Source of the DNA: Komarekiella atlantica HA4396-MV6
GTDB taxonomy: Bacteria > Cyanobacteriota > Cyanobacteriia > Cyanobacteriales > Nostocaceae
Reading direction: 5' to 3'
Assembly (NCBI GenBank): GCA_019359395.1
Contig: JAHHHK010000001.1
Coordinates: forward strand, 124,001 to 188,000
DNA length: 64,000 nt
The position numbers and the translations under genes are program-made. Of this stretch, positions 1 through 10,532 are shown in pieces. Within the stretch, counting starts at the first letter, position 1; each line of letters starts with the position of its first letter. A model generated the notes under the pieces. The model made no database searches, was not told the DNA's origin, and saw nothing but the letters and a program-made list of their open reading frames with translations.

Positions 1-711
1 GGCTTTATTTATTTTTTGTTGTTCATCTTATCATTTTGTATCGCTAACCAAATCATTGGCATAGATGAGGATCGGATTAATAAGCCTGATCGCCCACTTG
101 TAACTGGAGCTGTTTCATATCATGGAGCTTTAGTTAGGTTGGCTTGTAGCCAGATTGCATTCTCGTTGATCGGGCTGTGGTTTGGAGTTTTAGAATGGGC
201 ATTGTTATGGCAACTATTTACTTTTCTATATCACTTTGCTGGTTGGGATAAGAATTGGTTTACCAAAGGTCTTGTAATCGGAGTTGGTGCAGTTGCAGAA
301 CTTGCCGCAGCATGGGAAATAGTCACACCAATTACACCGATCGCTTGGCGTTGGATATTCATGATGGGAGTTTTCTGGACTACACTAGTCGCTGTTCAGG
401 ATTTTCGTGACATGGAAGGCGATCGCGCTATTGGTCGCAAGACATTGCCGATGGTGATTGGGGAAACAGCAAGCCGAGTGATACTAAGTGTGGGCTTTAC
501 ATTTTTACCACTCGTAATTCATTTAGTACTGATGATGCCTGCGGGAAATACTTTGAATGTCTTGGCATGTGAACTTGGACTTACAGTACTGTGCTGGATT
601 ATTGCCGCTAGAATTATGCTTTATCGCAATCCCCAAGCAGATCATCATACATACATGCTGTTAACCTACTGGTTTTGCCTTGTTTTAGCTAGCGCGATCG
701 TTATTCTTTAA
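1..711 (+). CDS. UbiA-superfamily membrane prenyltransferase or terpene cyclase (5' partial)
   Basis: The reading frame is open from the first base, so the N-terminus lies outside the window. The visible 236 residues are mostly hydrophobic helices with two acidic clusters. The first has the form NQ-x4-DEDRINKPDRP. The second is DFRDMEGDRAIGRKTLP. Both match the Mg-diphosphate binding loops of UbiA enzymes. The NQ...EDxINKPxRP form of the first loop is, from memory, more like the branch that includes fungal-type UbiA enzymes and UbiA-related terpene cyclases than like menaquinone or heme O enzymes. A cytochrome P450 starts 49 bp downstream on the same strand, so I infer a small terpenoid or meroterpenoid pair. 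Superfamily assignment is firm; the substrate is unknown. Confidence 0.85.
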   Translation, partial: GFIYFLLFILSFCIANQIIGIDEDRINKPDRPLVTGAVSYHGALVRLACSQIAFSLIGLWFGVLEWALLWQLFTFLYHFAGWDKNWFTKGLVIGVGAVAELAAAWEIVTPITPIAWRWIFMMGVFWTTLVAVQDFRDMEGDRAIGRKTLPMVIGETASRVILSVGFTFLPLVIHLVLMMPAGNTLNVLACELGLTVLCWIIAARIMLYRNPQADHHTYMLLTYWFCLVLASAIVIL

Positions 712-760
712 ATTTCTTGCAGAATTCTCTAACAGTAGTGTTACGCAATCAAAGATTTAG

Positions 761-2170
761 ATGAAACTACCAAATACTCTCAAAACCCCTTCTTTTGTAC
801 AGAAACTTCAGTGGGTTTTTGATCCAGTAGGATATTTAGAAAGCGCAGTTCAGGAATATCCTGACATTTTCACTGCTGAGATCGTTGGTTTTGGGGATAC
901 TGTAGTATTCATTAACAATCCCCAAGCAATCCAAAAACTTTTAACCAATGATCGCAAAAAATTTGCCGCCCTCGGTGAGGCGAACAGTGTCATGCATCCC
1001 TTAGTCGGTGACAATTCAATGCTGTTACTGAACGGCGAGCAACACAAACGGCAACGACAACTTGTGACACCCTCCCTTCATGGAGAGCGGATGCAAGTTT
1101 ACGGGCAGCAAATCTGTAATTTGACTGAAAAAGTCTTGAGTCAGTTACCCAAAAATCAACCCTTCTTAGCTCGTGATGTCACACAGGAGATATCCCTGCA
1201 AGTCATGTTACAAACCGTATTTGGTTTGTATGCAGGAGAACGTTATCAAAAACTCAAGCATCTATTTAAAGTGTTGATGTCGGATGTATTTCAGTCGCCG
1301 CTCACGTCTAGCTTACTCTTGTTCTCCTTTATGCAAAAAGATTTAGGAGCTTGGAGTCCTTGGGGAAAGTTTCTACATGATCGACGAATACTTGATGAAC
1401 TGCTCTATGCAGAAATTGCCGAACGCCGAGAGCATCCCGATTTAGAGCGGATCGATATCCTCTCGTTGCTGATGTTCGCTCAAGATGAAGCAGGTAACAC
1501 AATGACGGATCGAGAGTTGCGCGATGAGTTGATGACTTTAATGCTTGCCGGAAATGAAACTACAGCCACAGCGATCGCCTGGGCTTTGTATTGGATTCAT
1601 CATTTGCCAGAAGTAGGTGAAAAACTGTTCCAAGAACTAGATACTCTGGGTGATTCAAAAGACCCTATGAGCATTTATCGGCTGCCTTATCTCACCGCTG
1701 TCTGCAATGAAACCTTGCGGATTCACCCCGTGGCTATGTTCACATTGCCCAGGGTAGTACAAGAATCTGTTGAACTACTGGGATATTCGTTAGAACCTGG
1801 TACGGTAATGCAAGGTTGCATTTATCTCACTCATCACCGTGAAGATTTATATCCACAGCCGAAGCAGTTTAAACCAGAGCGCTTTCTAGAACGTCAATTT
1901 TCTCCTTATGAATTTCTGCCTTTTGGTGGCGGTGTCCGACGCTGTATTGGTGAGGCTTTAGCTGTCTTTGAAATGAAGCTAGTATTAGCAACTATCTTGT
2001 CAAACTATCAACTAAGGTTGGCAGATCACAAACCAGAGCGACCCCAGCGCCGAGGTATGACCCTTGCACCTGGCAATGGAGTCAAGATGGTCATTACAGA
2101 ACAGCGTGTGCGTCAAGATTCTCTAGAGCATCGATTCAGTAATCGCAAAAACCCGATTTTTTTTCGATAA
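761..2170 (+). CDS. Cytochrome P450, CYP110-like
   Basis: This is a 469-residue soluble-type P450 without an obvious membrane anchor. The oxygen-activation I-helix is LMLAGNETTATAIAW near residue 260. The ExxR pair is E317 and R320 (ETLRIHP). The heme-thiolate loop is FLPFGGGVRRCIGEA, with the cysteine ligand at residue 395. Length and motif spacing are normal for bacterial class I P450s, which receive electrons from ferredoxin. The sequence style resembles the CYP110 family that is widespread in filamentous cyanobacteria; that subfamily call is from memory. It follows the UbiA-type gene closely and may oxidise its product. The gene ends just before a perfect palindrome shared with the convergent kinase gene. 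Confidence 0.93.
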   Translation: MKLPNTLKTPSFVQKLQWVFDPVGYLESAVQEYPDIFTAEIVGFGDTVVFINNPQAIQKLLTNDRKKFAALGEANSVMHPLVGDNSMLLLNGEQHKRQRQLVTPSLHGERMQVYGQQICNLTEKVLSQLPKNQPFLARDVTQEISLQVMLQTVFGLYAGERYQKLKHLFKVLMSDVFQSPLTSSLLLFSFMQKDLGAWSPWGKFLHDRRILDELLYAEIAERREHPDLERIDILSLLMFAQDEAGNTMTDRELRDELMTLMLAGNETTATAIAWALYWIHHLPEVGEKLFQELDTLGDSKDPMSIYRLPYLTAVCNETLRIHPVAMFTLPRVVQESVELLGYSLEPGTVMQGCIYLTHHREDLYPQPKQFKPERFLERQFSPYEFLPFGGGVRRCIGEALAVFEMKLVLATILSNYQLRLADHKPERPQRRGMTLAPGNGVKMVITEQRVRQDSLEHRFSNRKNPIFFR

Positions 2171-2187
2171 AACGACCAATTTTCGTT

Positions 2188-2224
2188 GACAGTAGAGACG
2201 TTGCATTGCAACGTCTCTACTGTC
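2188..2224. repeat. Perfect dispersed palindrome, shared convergent gene end
   Basis: Two 18-bp arms (gacagtagagacgttgca and its complement) surround a single central base. A shorter copy of the same element (gagacgttgca arms) is at 39203-39225, so this is a dispersed repeat rather than a local hairpin. It overlaps the stop codon of the minus-strand multi-kinase gene, whose last codons and TAG lie inside the right arm. It lies just after the P450 stop and could act as a bidirectional transcript end, although it has no clear T-tract. Confidence 0.8.
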
Positions 2225-5200
2225 GCATCGGTATTTCAACCACAAATTCAGTCCCCCTTCCTAATGTGGAATCACAAGTTAAACTACCCTTGTGCTTATC
2301 CACAACAATCTGATAGCTAATTGACAACCCTAATCCCGTACCACTTCCTATCGACTTAGTGGTAAAAAATGGGTCAAAGATTTTCTGCTTCACTTCTTGT
2401 GTCATGCCAGAACCGTTATCAGCAAACCGAATTATTACAGTATTTGAATTTGTTAATTCAGTAAAAATACGAATTGTAGGATTATCAATTGTCTGTTGTT
2501 CATTGTCAGTTGTTTTTCTATTGACTGTTGACCACCGACTACTAACTGCTGAATTCTCCAAAGCGTCGATCGCATTGCTTAAGATATTCATAAACACCTG
2601 ATTGAGCTGACCAGCGTAGCAAGTAACTTCTGGCAGTTGTCTGTATTCTTTGATGACTTCAATTTCTGGATAATCGCTTTTTTCCTTGAGTCGGTGTTGC
2701 AAAATCATCAAGGTATTATCGATACCTTCATGAATATCTACAGGTTTCATTTCAGATTCGTCTAGGCGCGAGAAGTTGCGTAAGCCCAAAACAATATTTC
2801 GGATGCGCGAACTGCCAAGCTTCATTGAAGTTAGAGTTTTTGGCAAGTCTTCTGCTAAAAAATCCATGTCTATTTCCTCCGCTTTATCTTCAACTAGAGG
2901 TGAAGGATGGGGGTATTCTTGCTGATAAACAGTAATCAAATCCAGCAAATCTTGGACATATTCATTAGCATGAGCAATATTGCCATGAATAAAGTTGATG
3001 GGATTATTGATTTCATGGGCAATTCCCGCTACCATCTGCCCCAAGGAAGACATTTTTTCACTTTGAATCAATTGAGTTTGGGTGCGTTGCAATTCCTCTA
3101 AGGCTTGTTGTAAGCGTTGATTTTTATCGTTGAGTTCTTGGGTTCTTACCTCAACTTTTTCCTCTAGCGTATGGTTATATTCTTCTAAGCTTTCCTTAGC
3201 TTGTGCCAAATTTCCATAGAGGATGGCATTCTCTAAAGATATTGCAGCTTGAGTAGTGAGAAGTTTAATAACTTCAACGCGATCGCGTGTAAATGCTCCT
3301 GTAGTTAGATTATTTTCTAGGTAAAGAATCCCAATCAATTTCCCTTGATTCATAATAGGTATAGACAACAAGCTTTTGGGTGATTCTCGAATAATGTAGC
3401 TATCAGTTGCTAAAGAGGCGACAGCTGTTGCATCATCAATAACTAATATTTCTCTGGTGCGTTTGACGTAGTTGATTAAAGTAATAGGAACATCGTCACT
3501 TGACTCCAAACAAATTGATGGAAACTCTGTAGAAGTTGAATTTGAACTAACTACAGTAATGGTTAAATCTAAGTTCTTACCTTTACTCAAAATCAGAGCG
3601 CATTTAGAAGCTCCGGCATTTTCCATCACCACTTTCATTAAAGTAGAAAGCAGTCGTTCAAGCTCAATTTCTCCAGAGAGTGCTTGAGATGCCTTGACGA
3701 ATGCTGCTAAATCCAGCGAATCAGAAATGCTTGTCTTAGAACCAATAATAGTTTGTTGATTACTTAGAGTAGTAGATAAGGATAGGCTATCGAGAGAAGT
3801 ACTTTTATCGCTGGAATGGAAACTTAGGTTTTCTTGCTGGAGTATGGAAGCAAGTAACTGGGGATAACGTTTTGCCAAATCGTCAACTTTGGCTTTTGCT
3901 CCCCAATGAACGTAGCTATAGTAGGCATCAATTAGATATATTTGTGCAATCTTCTGTTTGCCCCACTCTAGATAGAATTTACCAGCAAGTTCGTTAGCTA
4001 GAGCTTCTTCATTAATATACTCATGTTCTTGAGCAAGGGAAATAGCGCGATCGTACAATTCCATTGCCTCCACATATTTACCAATAACCCGATGTCGTTC
4101 TGCCTCCACTAAATAAAACTTGTGCAAATAATTCATCGAAGCATGATTTGCCCAATGCTGCATCTTCTCCTGACTAGTAGCTACCTTTGTCAAGATTTGT
4201 TTTTGTTCAACTTCATCGCAATTATGGTAAACCGCTAGCCAAATCAAAGAATTATAAAAATGGAAAAGAGGAACAACTAGTTGTCCTGTGCCAGCATCTA
4301 AATACTTTTCTGCCAGGATAGCAATTTCAACTGCTTGAGAAAAATCCTGAAATAGGTAACAAAGATGTAGTTTGCTGAAATATAAATATAAAAGTCCGAC
4401 TCCATCCTTGGCTTGAAGTTGAATCGGTAGCATTTTCTCCTCGTCGTAGGCTTCACCAATTAAACGACAGGGGTCTTCTACATTTCCTAGCAAATTTAAA
4501 ACGCTCTGCCAATAAATAGCAAGCCAATTAAGCATTCTCTCTTGCTTGGTTTTAGCAATAGCATTGCTGTAAATTGTTAGCTCCTGTGTTAGCTCTGTCA
4601 GTTCTCTACCGATAAAATATGAATAGTAAGAATAAGCCAGAAGAGAAAAGGCTGCAAATTCTAAATCTCCCGTTTCCAATCCAGCCGAATAAGCTTCATG
4701 TAAAGGCTTTAATGCCTCTCTGGTATGCTCCTTCCAAGGTCTAATATTGGCATTAAATGTCGTCAGTATTTTAGCTGTAACAGTTTTAGTATGGAACTTA
4801 GACAAAAGACTTTCAGACAGTTTGCCAAATTTATAACCAGTTTCAATATCTCCCATCACCCCGCAGAGTATTGATCCATAAACAACATATCCAAAAGCAG
4901 ATAAGGGAGCATTACCATGTTTAACAGATAAAATGATTTGTTTAAGGACAATCAGTGGTAAAAACTCAGGAGAAACTGCATAGGCAAAAACAGTTGCATT
5001 GCTTAGGATATGCATCACTGCCAGTGGTTGCGCTTGTGTCATCTCTGGCAGATTAATTAAGTCTTCAATACGTCTACCAGTCAGATTTGATGTGATTTCG
5101 GCTATTGCTAGCTGAACATCAGACTGGCTAGGATTATCAGAGAAATCCACCTCCAACAACTTTAGAAAGGCTAATGCAGTATTAACTGCTTTAAGTGCTT

Positions 5201-7856
5201 GGTTTTGTGCTCCGTAGGCTTTAAGTTTGACTTCATAAACTTTCACTTTCTCCAGCAGTGTTTTCGCTCGTACTAGCACTACCTCCACTAATTTCTCAGT
5301 CTGCTCAAAGTCGCCAGCCAAGTATGCCGCTTCTGCTGCTGTCTCGTGCAAAGCTAGGGTTAGCTCATATTTACTCTCCCAGCTATTACCACCTGTTAAT
5401 AGTTCTATTCCAGTAGTTAAATACTTAATTGCAGCTGGATAAGCCGTTGATGCTAAAGCTTTACGTCCAGCAATCAAATTCATCGCAGCCAGTTCATCAC
5501 GTTTATCCTGATTAGGAATGAATTCCACTGCGATATTGAACTGATTTACAAGCTCAAAAATATTTTCTTCCCGTTCTACAACTGAGACATTACTTAACAG
5601 CATTAGCCCAATTTTTAAATGAATTGGCTTTTTTTGGTCTTCTGGAATCAAGGAATAAGCGGCTTGCTGCACTCGGTCATGTACAAATTTATATTTAGGT
5701 AATTGTAAATTGGAACTTGGAAATGGTGTAGAATCTTTACTGTTAACTAATGAATGTTGCTCATTAATATTTTCTGGAAATGTTTTATAAACATCACTCT
5801 CAGGTAAAATTAGCCCCTCAAGTAATGCTTGCCATAAGTCTGATGCTGTATCTACTACAGATTTTTCATGTATTATTGCGAGAGTTTTTAAGTCAAAATG
5901 ATTACCAATACAAGCAGCGAGTTTCAAAACTTTTTGAGTAGTTATTGGTAGTTTCTCTATTTGAATTGCCAAAAATTCCACTACATCATCTGTAAGGGCT
6001 AATTCCTTAATTTTTGTAATATCATACTGCCAATGTCCAACATCAAAGTTTAATGTAATTAGTTTGTCATCGGATAAAGACTTAAGGAATTGCAGAGAAA
6101 AGAATGGGTTGCCTTTAGTTTTGGCGAATACCATTTGGGTGAGAGAAACAGCAAATACTTCAGGGCAACGAAGGGTATCAGCAATCAGATGGTTTAAATC
6201 ACCCTGATTTAAAGGTGATAGGGTAATAGTATTAATAGTTGCTCCGGTTTTTTCAATCTCCTGTAGTGTCAAATAAAATGGATGTATTTTTGAGACTTCA
6301 TTATCCCGATACGCACCAACAAGCAGTAAACCTCCCTTAGCTTCATCTAGTTTATCTATTTCATTTGCGAGAGAAGACGACGAATTTTCACTCATTAATA
6401 ATTGAATTAATTTCAAGGAAGTTGCATCTGCCCATTGCAAGTCATCCAGAAAGATAACTAAGGGATGTCCTTTAGCAGTAAACACCTGGAGAAATCTTTG
6501 GAACAACAAATTGAAACGATTTTGAGCAGCAACGCCAGAGAGTTCTGCAACTGGGGGTTGCTTGCCAATAATCTGTTCTAGTTCAGGTATTACATCAGTA
6601 ATTACCTGAGTTTGTGTACCCAATGCTGACAGAATCTTGACTTTCCACTGCTCAATTTTGGCATCAGTTTCCGAGAGTATTTGCCCAATTAAGTCACGGA
6701 AAGCTTGTACCAATCCTGACAAAGGAATATCACGTTGGAACTGGTCAAATTTACCTTTGATAAAGTAACTACGCTGCCGCACAATCGGTTTGTGGATTTC
6801 ATTGACTACCGCAGTCTTGCCAATACCAGAAAAACCTGCTACCAATATCATTTCTGTGACTCCGCTTGTCACACGCCCAAAAGCAGCAAGTAGGGTTTCT
6901 ACTTCACGTTGGCGACCATAAAGTTTTTCGGGAATAACGAAACGGTCTGAGATGTCCCGGAATCCCAACTCAAAGAGAGCAATATTTCCAGTCTCTTGCC
7001 ATTGGTTTTGGCACACTTCCAAGTCATGCTTTAACCCCAAGGCGCTCTGATAGCGGTCTTCGGCATTTTTTGCCATCAGCTTGCTGATGATGTTGGACAA
7101 AACGGGGGGAATATTAGAGCTAATCAAGCTTGCTTTGAGCGGTTCTTTGGCAATGTGACAATAAACTAACTCCATCGGGTCAGTGGGGGTGAAGGGTAAC
7201 TGTCCGGTGAGAAGTTCAAAGAAGGTAACACCAAGAGAATAAAAGTCGGTGCGGTAGTCTATGCCTCGGTTCATTCTGCCGGTTTGTTCGGGAGAAATGT
7301 AAGCTAACGTCCCTTCTAAGACGTTGGGATTCGTGAGAAATTGAATTTCTCTTGGCAAGAGGGTGGCGATACTAAAGTCGATGAGCCTGATTTCACCTGT
7401 GGTAGGGTTAATTAGGATATTGGCAGGTTTGATGTCTTTGTGAATGATGCGATCACGATGCAATTGCTCAAGGGTAAAAGCAACTTTAATGGCTATGTAG
7501 AAAAACTCACTCAAGGAAACAGGATTGCCTTCCTTTGCCTTATCTCCCAGTCGCCAGTCTTGAAGAGAAATACCGCCAAAGTCTTCCATCACTAGCGCAT
7601 AGCCGTTGCGGTAGTTTTCTAAACTATAGGGTTTGACTATGCCAGGAAGATCAAGGTTTTTGGTTATTGTGTATTGATTGCGGAACTGGGCGATTTCCAC
7701 AAACGTAGGATATTCATTTCGCATCAGTTTGATGATGACCGATTTTTGGTCTTGTTCTCTGATGCCTCGATAAACTAAGGTTTTGCTACCTGAGTAGATT
7801 TGCTCAGTAATGCGATAACCAGGAAGCACATATAATGTATCGAATACTACTGACAT
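2217..7856 (-). CDS. Multi-sensor Ser/Thr protein kinase - AAA/NACHT-like ATPase - GAF - histidine kinase
   Basis: This 1879-residue signalling protein joins two kinase types. Residues 13-280 form a Ser/Thr kinase with [11 protein letters not shown] (catalytic loop) and DFS in place of DFG at 160-162, a variant I recall as common in this cyanobacterial family. An ATPase of the predicted AAA_16 type follows, with Walker A GFSGIGKT at 341-348 and a Walker B-like [13 protein letters not shown] long helical TPR-like region covers roughly 700-1350. A GAF domain lies near 1395-1540, then a coiled coil, then HisKA with H1614 ([10 protein letters not shown]) and a HATPase end with [14 protein letters not shown] and GTGLGLSI. 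There is no receiver domain. The response regulator encoded upstream on the same strand is the natural partner, although a terminator separates the two genes. Confidence 0.95.
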   Translation of the reverse strand: MSVVFDTLYVLPGYRITEQIYSGSKTLVYRGIREQDQKSVIIKLMRNEYPTFVEIAQFRNQYTITKNLDLPGIVKPYSLENYRNGYALVMEDFGGISLQDWRLGDKAKEGNPVSLSEFFYIAIKVAFTLEQLHRDRIIHKDIKPANILINPTTGEIRLIDFSIATLLPREIQFLTNPNVLEGTLAYISPEQTGRMNRGIDYRTDFYSLGVTFFELLTGQLPFTPTDPMELVYCHIAKEPLKASLISSNIPPVLSNIISKLMAKNAEDRYQSALGLKHDLEVCQNQWQETGNIALFELGFRDISDRFVIPEKLYGRQREVETLLAAFGRVTSGVTEMILVAGFSGIGKTAVVNEIHKPIVRQRSYFIKGKFDQFQRDIPLSGLVQAFRDLIGQILSETDAKIEQWKVKILSALGTQTQVITDVIPELEQIIGKQPPVAELSGVAAQNRFNLLFQRFLQVFTAKGHPLVIFLDDLQWADATSLKLIQLLMSENSSSSLANEIDKLDEAKGGLLLVGAYRDNEVSKIHPFYLTLQEIEKTGATINTITLSPLNQGDLNHLIADTLRCPEVFAVSLTQMVFAKTKGNPFFSLQFLKSLSDDKLITLNFDVGHWQYDITKIKELALTDDVVEFLAIQIEKLPITTQKVLKLAACIGNHFDLKTLAIIHEKSVVDTASDLWQALLEGLILPESDVYKTFPENINEQHSLVNSKDSTPFPSSNLQLPKYKFVHDRVQQAAYSLIPEDQKKPIHLKIGLMLLSNVSVVEREENIFELVNQFNIAVEFIPNQDKRDELAAMNLIAGRKALASTAYPAAIKYLTTGIELLTGGNSWESKYELTLALHETAAEAAYLAGDFEQTEKLVEVVLVRAKTLLEKVKVYEVKLKAYGAQNQALKAVNTALAFLKLLEVDFSDNPSQSDVQLAIAEITSNLTGRRIEDLINLPEMTQAQPLAVMHILSNATVFAYAVSPEFLPLIVLKQIILSVKHGNAPLSAFGYVVYGSILCGVMGDIETGYKFGKLSESLLSKFHTKTVTAKILTTFNANIRPWKEHTREALKPLHEAYSAGLETGDLEFAAFSLLAYSYYSYFIGRELTELTQELTIYSNAIAKTKQERMLNWLAIYWQSVLNLLGNVEDPCRLIGEAYDEEKMLPIQLQAKDGVGLLYLYFSKLHLCYLFQDFSQAVEIAILAEKYLDAGTGQLVVPLFHFYNSLIWLAVYHNCDEVEQKQILTKVATSQEKMQHWANHASMNYLHKFYLVEAERHRVIGKYVEAMELYDRAISLAQEHEYINEEALANELAGKFYLEWGKQKIAQIYLIDAYYSYVHWGAKAKVDDLAKRYPQLLASILQQENLSFHSSDKSTSLDSLSLSTTLSNQQTIIGSKTSISDSLDLAAFVKASQALSGEIELERLLSTLMKVVMENAGASKCALILSKGKNLDLTITVVSSNSTSTEFPSICLESSDDVPITLINYVKRTREILVIDDATAVASLATDSYIIRESPKSLLSIPIMNQGKLIGILYLENNLTTGAFTRDRVEVIKLLTTQAAISLENAILYGNLAQAKESLEEYNHTLEEKVEVRTQELNDKNQRLQQALEELQRTQTQLIQSEKMSSLGQMVAGIAHEINNPINFIHGNIAHANEYVQDLLDLITVYQQEYPHPSPLVEDKAEEIDMDFLAEDLPKTLTSMKLGSSRIRNIVLGLRNFSRLDESEMKPVDIHEGIDNTLMILQHRLKEKSDYPEIEVIKEYRQLPEVTCYAGQLNQVFMNILSNAIDALENSAVSSRWSTVNRKTTDNEQQTIDNPTIRIFTELTNSNTVIIRFADNGSGMTQEVKQKIFDPFFTTKSIGSGTGLGLSISYQIVVDKHKGSLTCDSTLGRGTEFVVEIPMRQ

Positions 7857-8363
7857 CGCAGCCTATGCTCATAATTTATATTTCTATCGCTTAGTATTCC
7901 CATGATCAGGCTGTTGTTATCAGGAAATAGTAGATTTATTTTGTTTAACTTGTATTTCAAAATGCATCTTTTTTAAGAAAAATCTCATATTAAATTATGT
8001 AATTACAAAAATACCAATGCTGAAGTCAAAGAATATTATTATTTACATATGAAAAGCTAAAATCTTATCTTAAATTCAATTACGTATGCTTATTTAGGAT
8101 ATTTGTGAACTAATTACTTTAGATAATTCCAAACAAAAAAAAAGCCTGCCGTTACCTTAGCTCAGAAGTAAATTGCGGCAGGTTTATTGTATTTGTGGTT
8201 GTTTTCTAGAATAGAAACTAAGATTATTTCTACCCTAAAAAGTCAGTATTTGGTTTTGAAATCTACCTAAAGAGGGTAAACTGACATATCAATTTTAAGT
8301 GTTGAAAAACTTTTCTTCTTACTTTATTAGCTCAAGAGAACATTGAAAATAGAGAGCGCAAAG
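7857..8363. other. Intergenic region between response regulator and multi-kinase
   Basis: About 500 bp of AT-rich sequence has no credible ORF. It must contain the promoter of the minus-strand multi-kinase gene. The only strong element I see is the terminator-like hairpin at 8132-8185. Confidence 0.6.
8132..8185 (-). terminator. Rho-independent terminator of the response-regulator gene
   Basis: On the minus strand the arms cctgccg and cggcagg enclose a 24-nt loop and are followed by a run of nine T. It lies about 180 bp beyond the stop codon of the response regulator and before the multi-kinase gene. The two signalling genes therefore probably have separate promoters. Confidence 0.75.
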
Positions 8364-8996
8364 CTACTTAATTTTCTGTTTAATAAAAGTCACCACTTGA
8401 GCTAACTGTTTCTTCAAACCATCAATTTCCCCTTGCATTTTGATAATTTTCTCATTTAGCGCATTTATTTCTGCGGAGGAAGCTGCTTCGGTATTAGAGG
8501 CTGCTGGTGTACTGTTTTCAGTACTAAAAGTTACTGCTGTAACTCCATCAATAGAGGTTGCTACAGGGCTACTTCTAGCTCCAACACCTGCCCCTACCAA
8601 AACTGGCTCTGGACGAGGCTGTTTAGCCTTTGTCATGGCTAACTTAATCGCGCCAATTAGTTGTTTCTGGTCAAAAGGCTTTCCTAGAAATTCAAAATAT
8701 TCAAAGGGTTCTGTGATTTTCTCCGTTACCTCTTCCTTACGACCAGACATAATTACCAAAGGAATCTTTCGTAATTCAGGCTGGGCTTGAATTTGCTGGA
8801 AAACTTCCCAACCACTCATTTTTGGCAACAGAAAATCCAACATGATGAGGCTGAGTTTTTCTTGAAGGATGAAATTTAATCCTTCCATCCCATCTTTTGC
8901 TTCCAGTACCTCGAAATTGCCTGGAGGCAACATTTCTCGTACTTTTACCCTGACAACTGTAGTGTCATCGATAACTAAAATTTTGTTACTTGCCAC
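8364..8996 (-). CDS. Response regulator with single receiver domain and C-terminal coiled coil
   Basis: The 210-residue protein has an N-terminal receiver domain with acidic pair D10/D11, phospho-acceptor D54 (IMLDFLLPKMSGW), conserved S84 (VIMSGR) and K106 (FLGKPFD). Residues 125-170 are a low-complexity Ala/Ser/Thr/Pro linker. Residues 172-210 form a predicted coiled coil. There is no DNA-binding or enzymatic output domain, so the output is probably a protein-protein interaction through the coiled coil. It is encoded just upstream of the giant hybrid kinase, on the same strand, and is a plausible phosphorylation target of its histidine-kinase end. Confidence 0.92.
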   Translation of the reverse strand: MASNKILVIDDTTVVRVKVREMLPPGNFEVLEAKDGMEGLNFILQEKLSLIMLDFLLPKMSGWEVFQQIQAQPELRKIPLVIMSGRKEEVTEKITEPFEYFEFLGKPFDQKQLIGAIKLAMTKAKQPRPEPVLVGAGVGARSSPVATSIDGVTAVTFSTENSTPAASNTEAASSAEINALNEKIIKMQGEIDGLKKQLAQVVTFIKQKIK

Positions 8997-9246
8997 GGCT
9001 GATTGCTCTAAACAGAAACTTTAAGTGTAAATAGCGGCTTTGCCGATTGACCTTGAGAATGCTCCCACTATATCCAAAATTTTTGTTGATTGGGGGACAG
9101 TATATTTCGGTATAAATCACATTGCTGGAGGTATTTTGCAAAACTTTTGCTTTTGTGTTTTGCAATTTGTGTCATGGTGATATTTAAGGCTCTTACCTTG
9201 CTCAACAGCAGAGGAAAGCCTTACTCTATCTCTGCATCTTGCTTGG

Positions 9247-10152
9247 ATGTCTATGACTTCGTTACAACCAGCCCAACTCAAATCTGAAATTACAGCAATG
9301 CCTAGCTGGTTACGTCGCCCTATTGGCAAAGCTAGTGAACTTTCCACCGTACAGCGCGTTATTAAGCAGCGCCAAATTCATACGATTTGCGAAGAAGGAC
9401 GTTGCCCCAATAGAGGGGAGTGCTACGCCCAAAAAACTGCAACCTTCTTATTAATGGGCCCTACTTGTACACGTTCTTGTGCCTTTTGTCAAGTTGATAA
9501 AGGTCATGCACCGATGCCTGTTGATCTAGAGGAACCACAAAAGGTGGCAGAGGCGGTGCAGCTTTTGGGATTACGTTATGTAGTGCTGACTTCTGTCGCC
9601 CGTGATGACTTGCTCGATCAGGGAGCAGGCCACTTTGTAAAAACGATCGCCACTATCCGCCAGTTGAACCCAGCAACTCAAATTGAAGTACTGACCCCAG
9701 ATTTTTGGGGTGGTACGGGTTCTGGAGAGTCAGGTCAACGCCAGCGAATAGCGATGGTTGTCCAAGCCTTGCCAGCTTGTTTTAACCACAATATCGAAAC
9801 GGTGCGACGGTTAACTGGGCCAGTGCGTCGAGGAGCAAAGTACGATCGCTCGCTGCGAGTGCTGGCTATGGTCAAAGAAATCGAGCCGACTATTCCCACT
9901 AAATCAGGTTTGATGCTGGGACATGGAGAAACCCTAGATGAAGTGATCGAAACAATGGCTGATTTGAGGGCTGTGGGATGCGATCGCCTAACTATTGGTC
10001 AGTATATGCGTCCTTCCTTAGATCATCTGCCAGTCCAAAAATACTGGACTCCAGAGGAATTTGATCAACTCGGCAGCTTAGCATGGGAAATGGGATTCAA
10101 CCACGTCCGTTCTGGGCCTCTAGTTCGTAGTTCCTACCACGCAGGTGATTAG
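9247..10152 (+). CDS. lipA: Lipoyl synthase
   Basis: This is a radical-SAM enzyme that inserts two sulfurs into protein-bound octanoyl groups to make the lipoyl cofactor of 2-oxoacid dehydrogenases and the glycine cleavage system. The 301 residues contain the auxiliary cluster cysteines C48, C53 and C59 ([12 protein letters not shown]). The radical-SAM cluster cysteines are C74, C78 and C81 (CTRSCAFC). The conserved C-terminal RSSYHA is present, with the serine that ligates the auxiliary cluster. Length is normal. The ATG at 9247 gives the usual short N-terminal extension. A heptanucleotide-repeat tract follows the stop. Confidence 0.97.
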   Translation: MSMTSLQPAQLKSEITAMPSWLRRPIGKASELSTVQRVIKQRQIHTICEEGRCPNRGECYAQKTATFLLMGPTCTRSCAFCQVDKGHAPMPVDLEEPQKVAEAVQLLGLRYVVLTSVARDDLLDQGAGHFVKTIATIRQLNPATQIEVLTPDFWGGTGSGESGQRQRIAMVVQALPACFNHNIETVRRLTGPVRRGAKYDRSLRVLAMVKEIEPTIPTKSGLMLGHGETLDEVIETMADLRAVGCDRLTIGQYMRPSLDHLPVQKYWTPEEFDQLGSLAWEMGFNHVRSGPLVRSSYHAGD

Positions 10153-10290
10153 GGATTGGGTATTAAGGATTGGGGACAAGGAAGACAAGGGGGACAAGGG
10201 GGGCAAAGCGGGCAAGGAGGAATTATTACTCTCCTTTATTTATCTTGTTTCCTCCCAGTCCCCAATCCCCAGTCCCCAATTCCCAAGCTA
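10153..10290. repeat. Heptanucleotide repeat tract (STRR type) with inverted halves
   Basis: The left half is rich in ggattgggga and ggggacaag units. The right half carries ccccagt and ccccaat units, so the two halves can pair as a large imperfect hairpin. CCCCAGT/CCCCAAT heptamers are known short tandem repeats of heterocystous cyanobacteria. The tract follows lipA and may serve as its transcript end. Confidence 0.7.
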
Positions 10291-10373
10291 CACAAATATT
10301 TTTAAAGAATTTGGGTAATGGGTACACCTGTTTGGTATTTCTTAAAAAGTCCTGACATTAAGGAGAACCGTTT

Positions 10374-10511
10374 ATGACTGCTAAAAGTAAAGATTTACCA
10401 GTTGCCGACAGTGGAGCTAAACCTCCCTACGCCTTTCGCACAGGCTGGGCACTGCTGCTGTTAGCCATCAACTTTCTGGTAGCAGCGTACTATTTCCACA
10501 TTATTCAATAG
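10374..10511 (+). CDS. 45-residue single-pass membrane protein, probable thylakoid small subunit
   Basis: A short ORF is preceded by a good ribosome-binding site (aaggag, 10359-10364). It encodes a polar N-terminal segment of about 22 residues (MTAKSKDLPVADSGAKPPYA...), one hydrophobic helix (WALLLLAINFLVAAYYF) and a very short tail (HIIQ). The size and layout match the small single-helix subunits of cyanobacterial photosystems, cytochrome b6f and NDH-1. NDH-1 small subunits such as NdhP or NdhQ are possible, but I cannot assign one. It ends 21 bp before the convergent LivH gene. Confidence 0.75.
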   Translation: MTAKSKDLPVADSGAKPPYAFRTGWALLLLAINFLVAAYYFHIIQ

Positions 10512-10532
10512 TTAGAAGTGGAATGGTGCTGC

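Noticed and set aside
9117-9347. 76-codon ORF on the - strand over the lipA start
   Set aside because: It overlaps the N-terminus of a certain gene and has no motif; its pattern follows from lipA codon use.
10170-10355. 61-codon ORF after lipA
   Set aside because: It is a translation of the heptanucleotide repeat tract and has no protein-like features.
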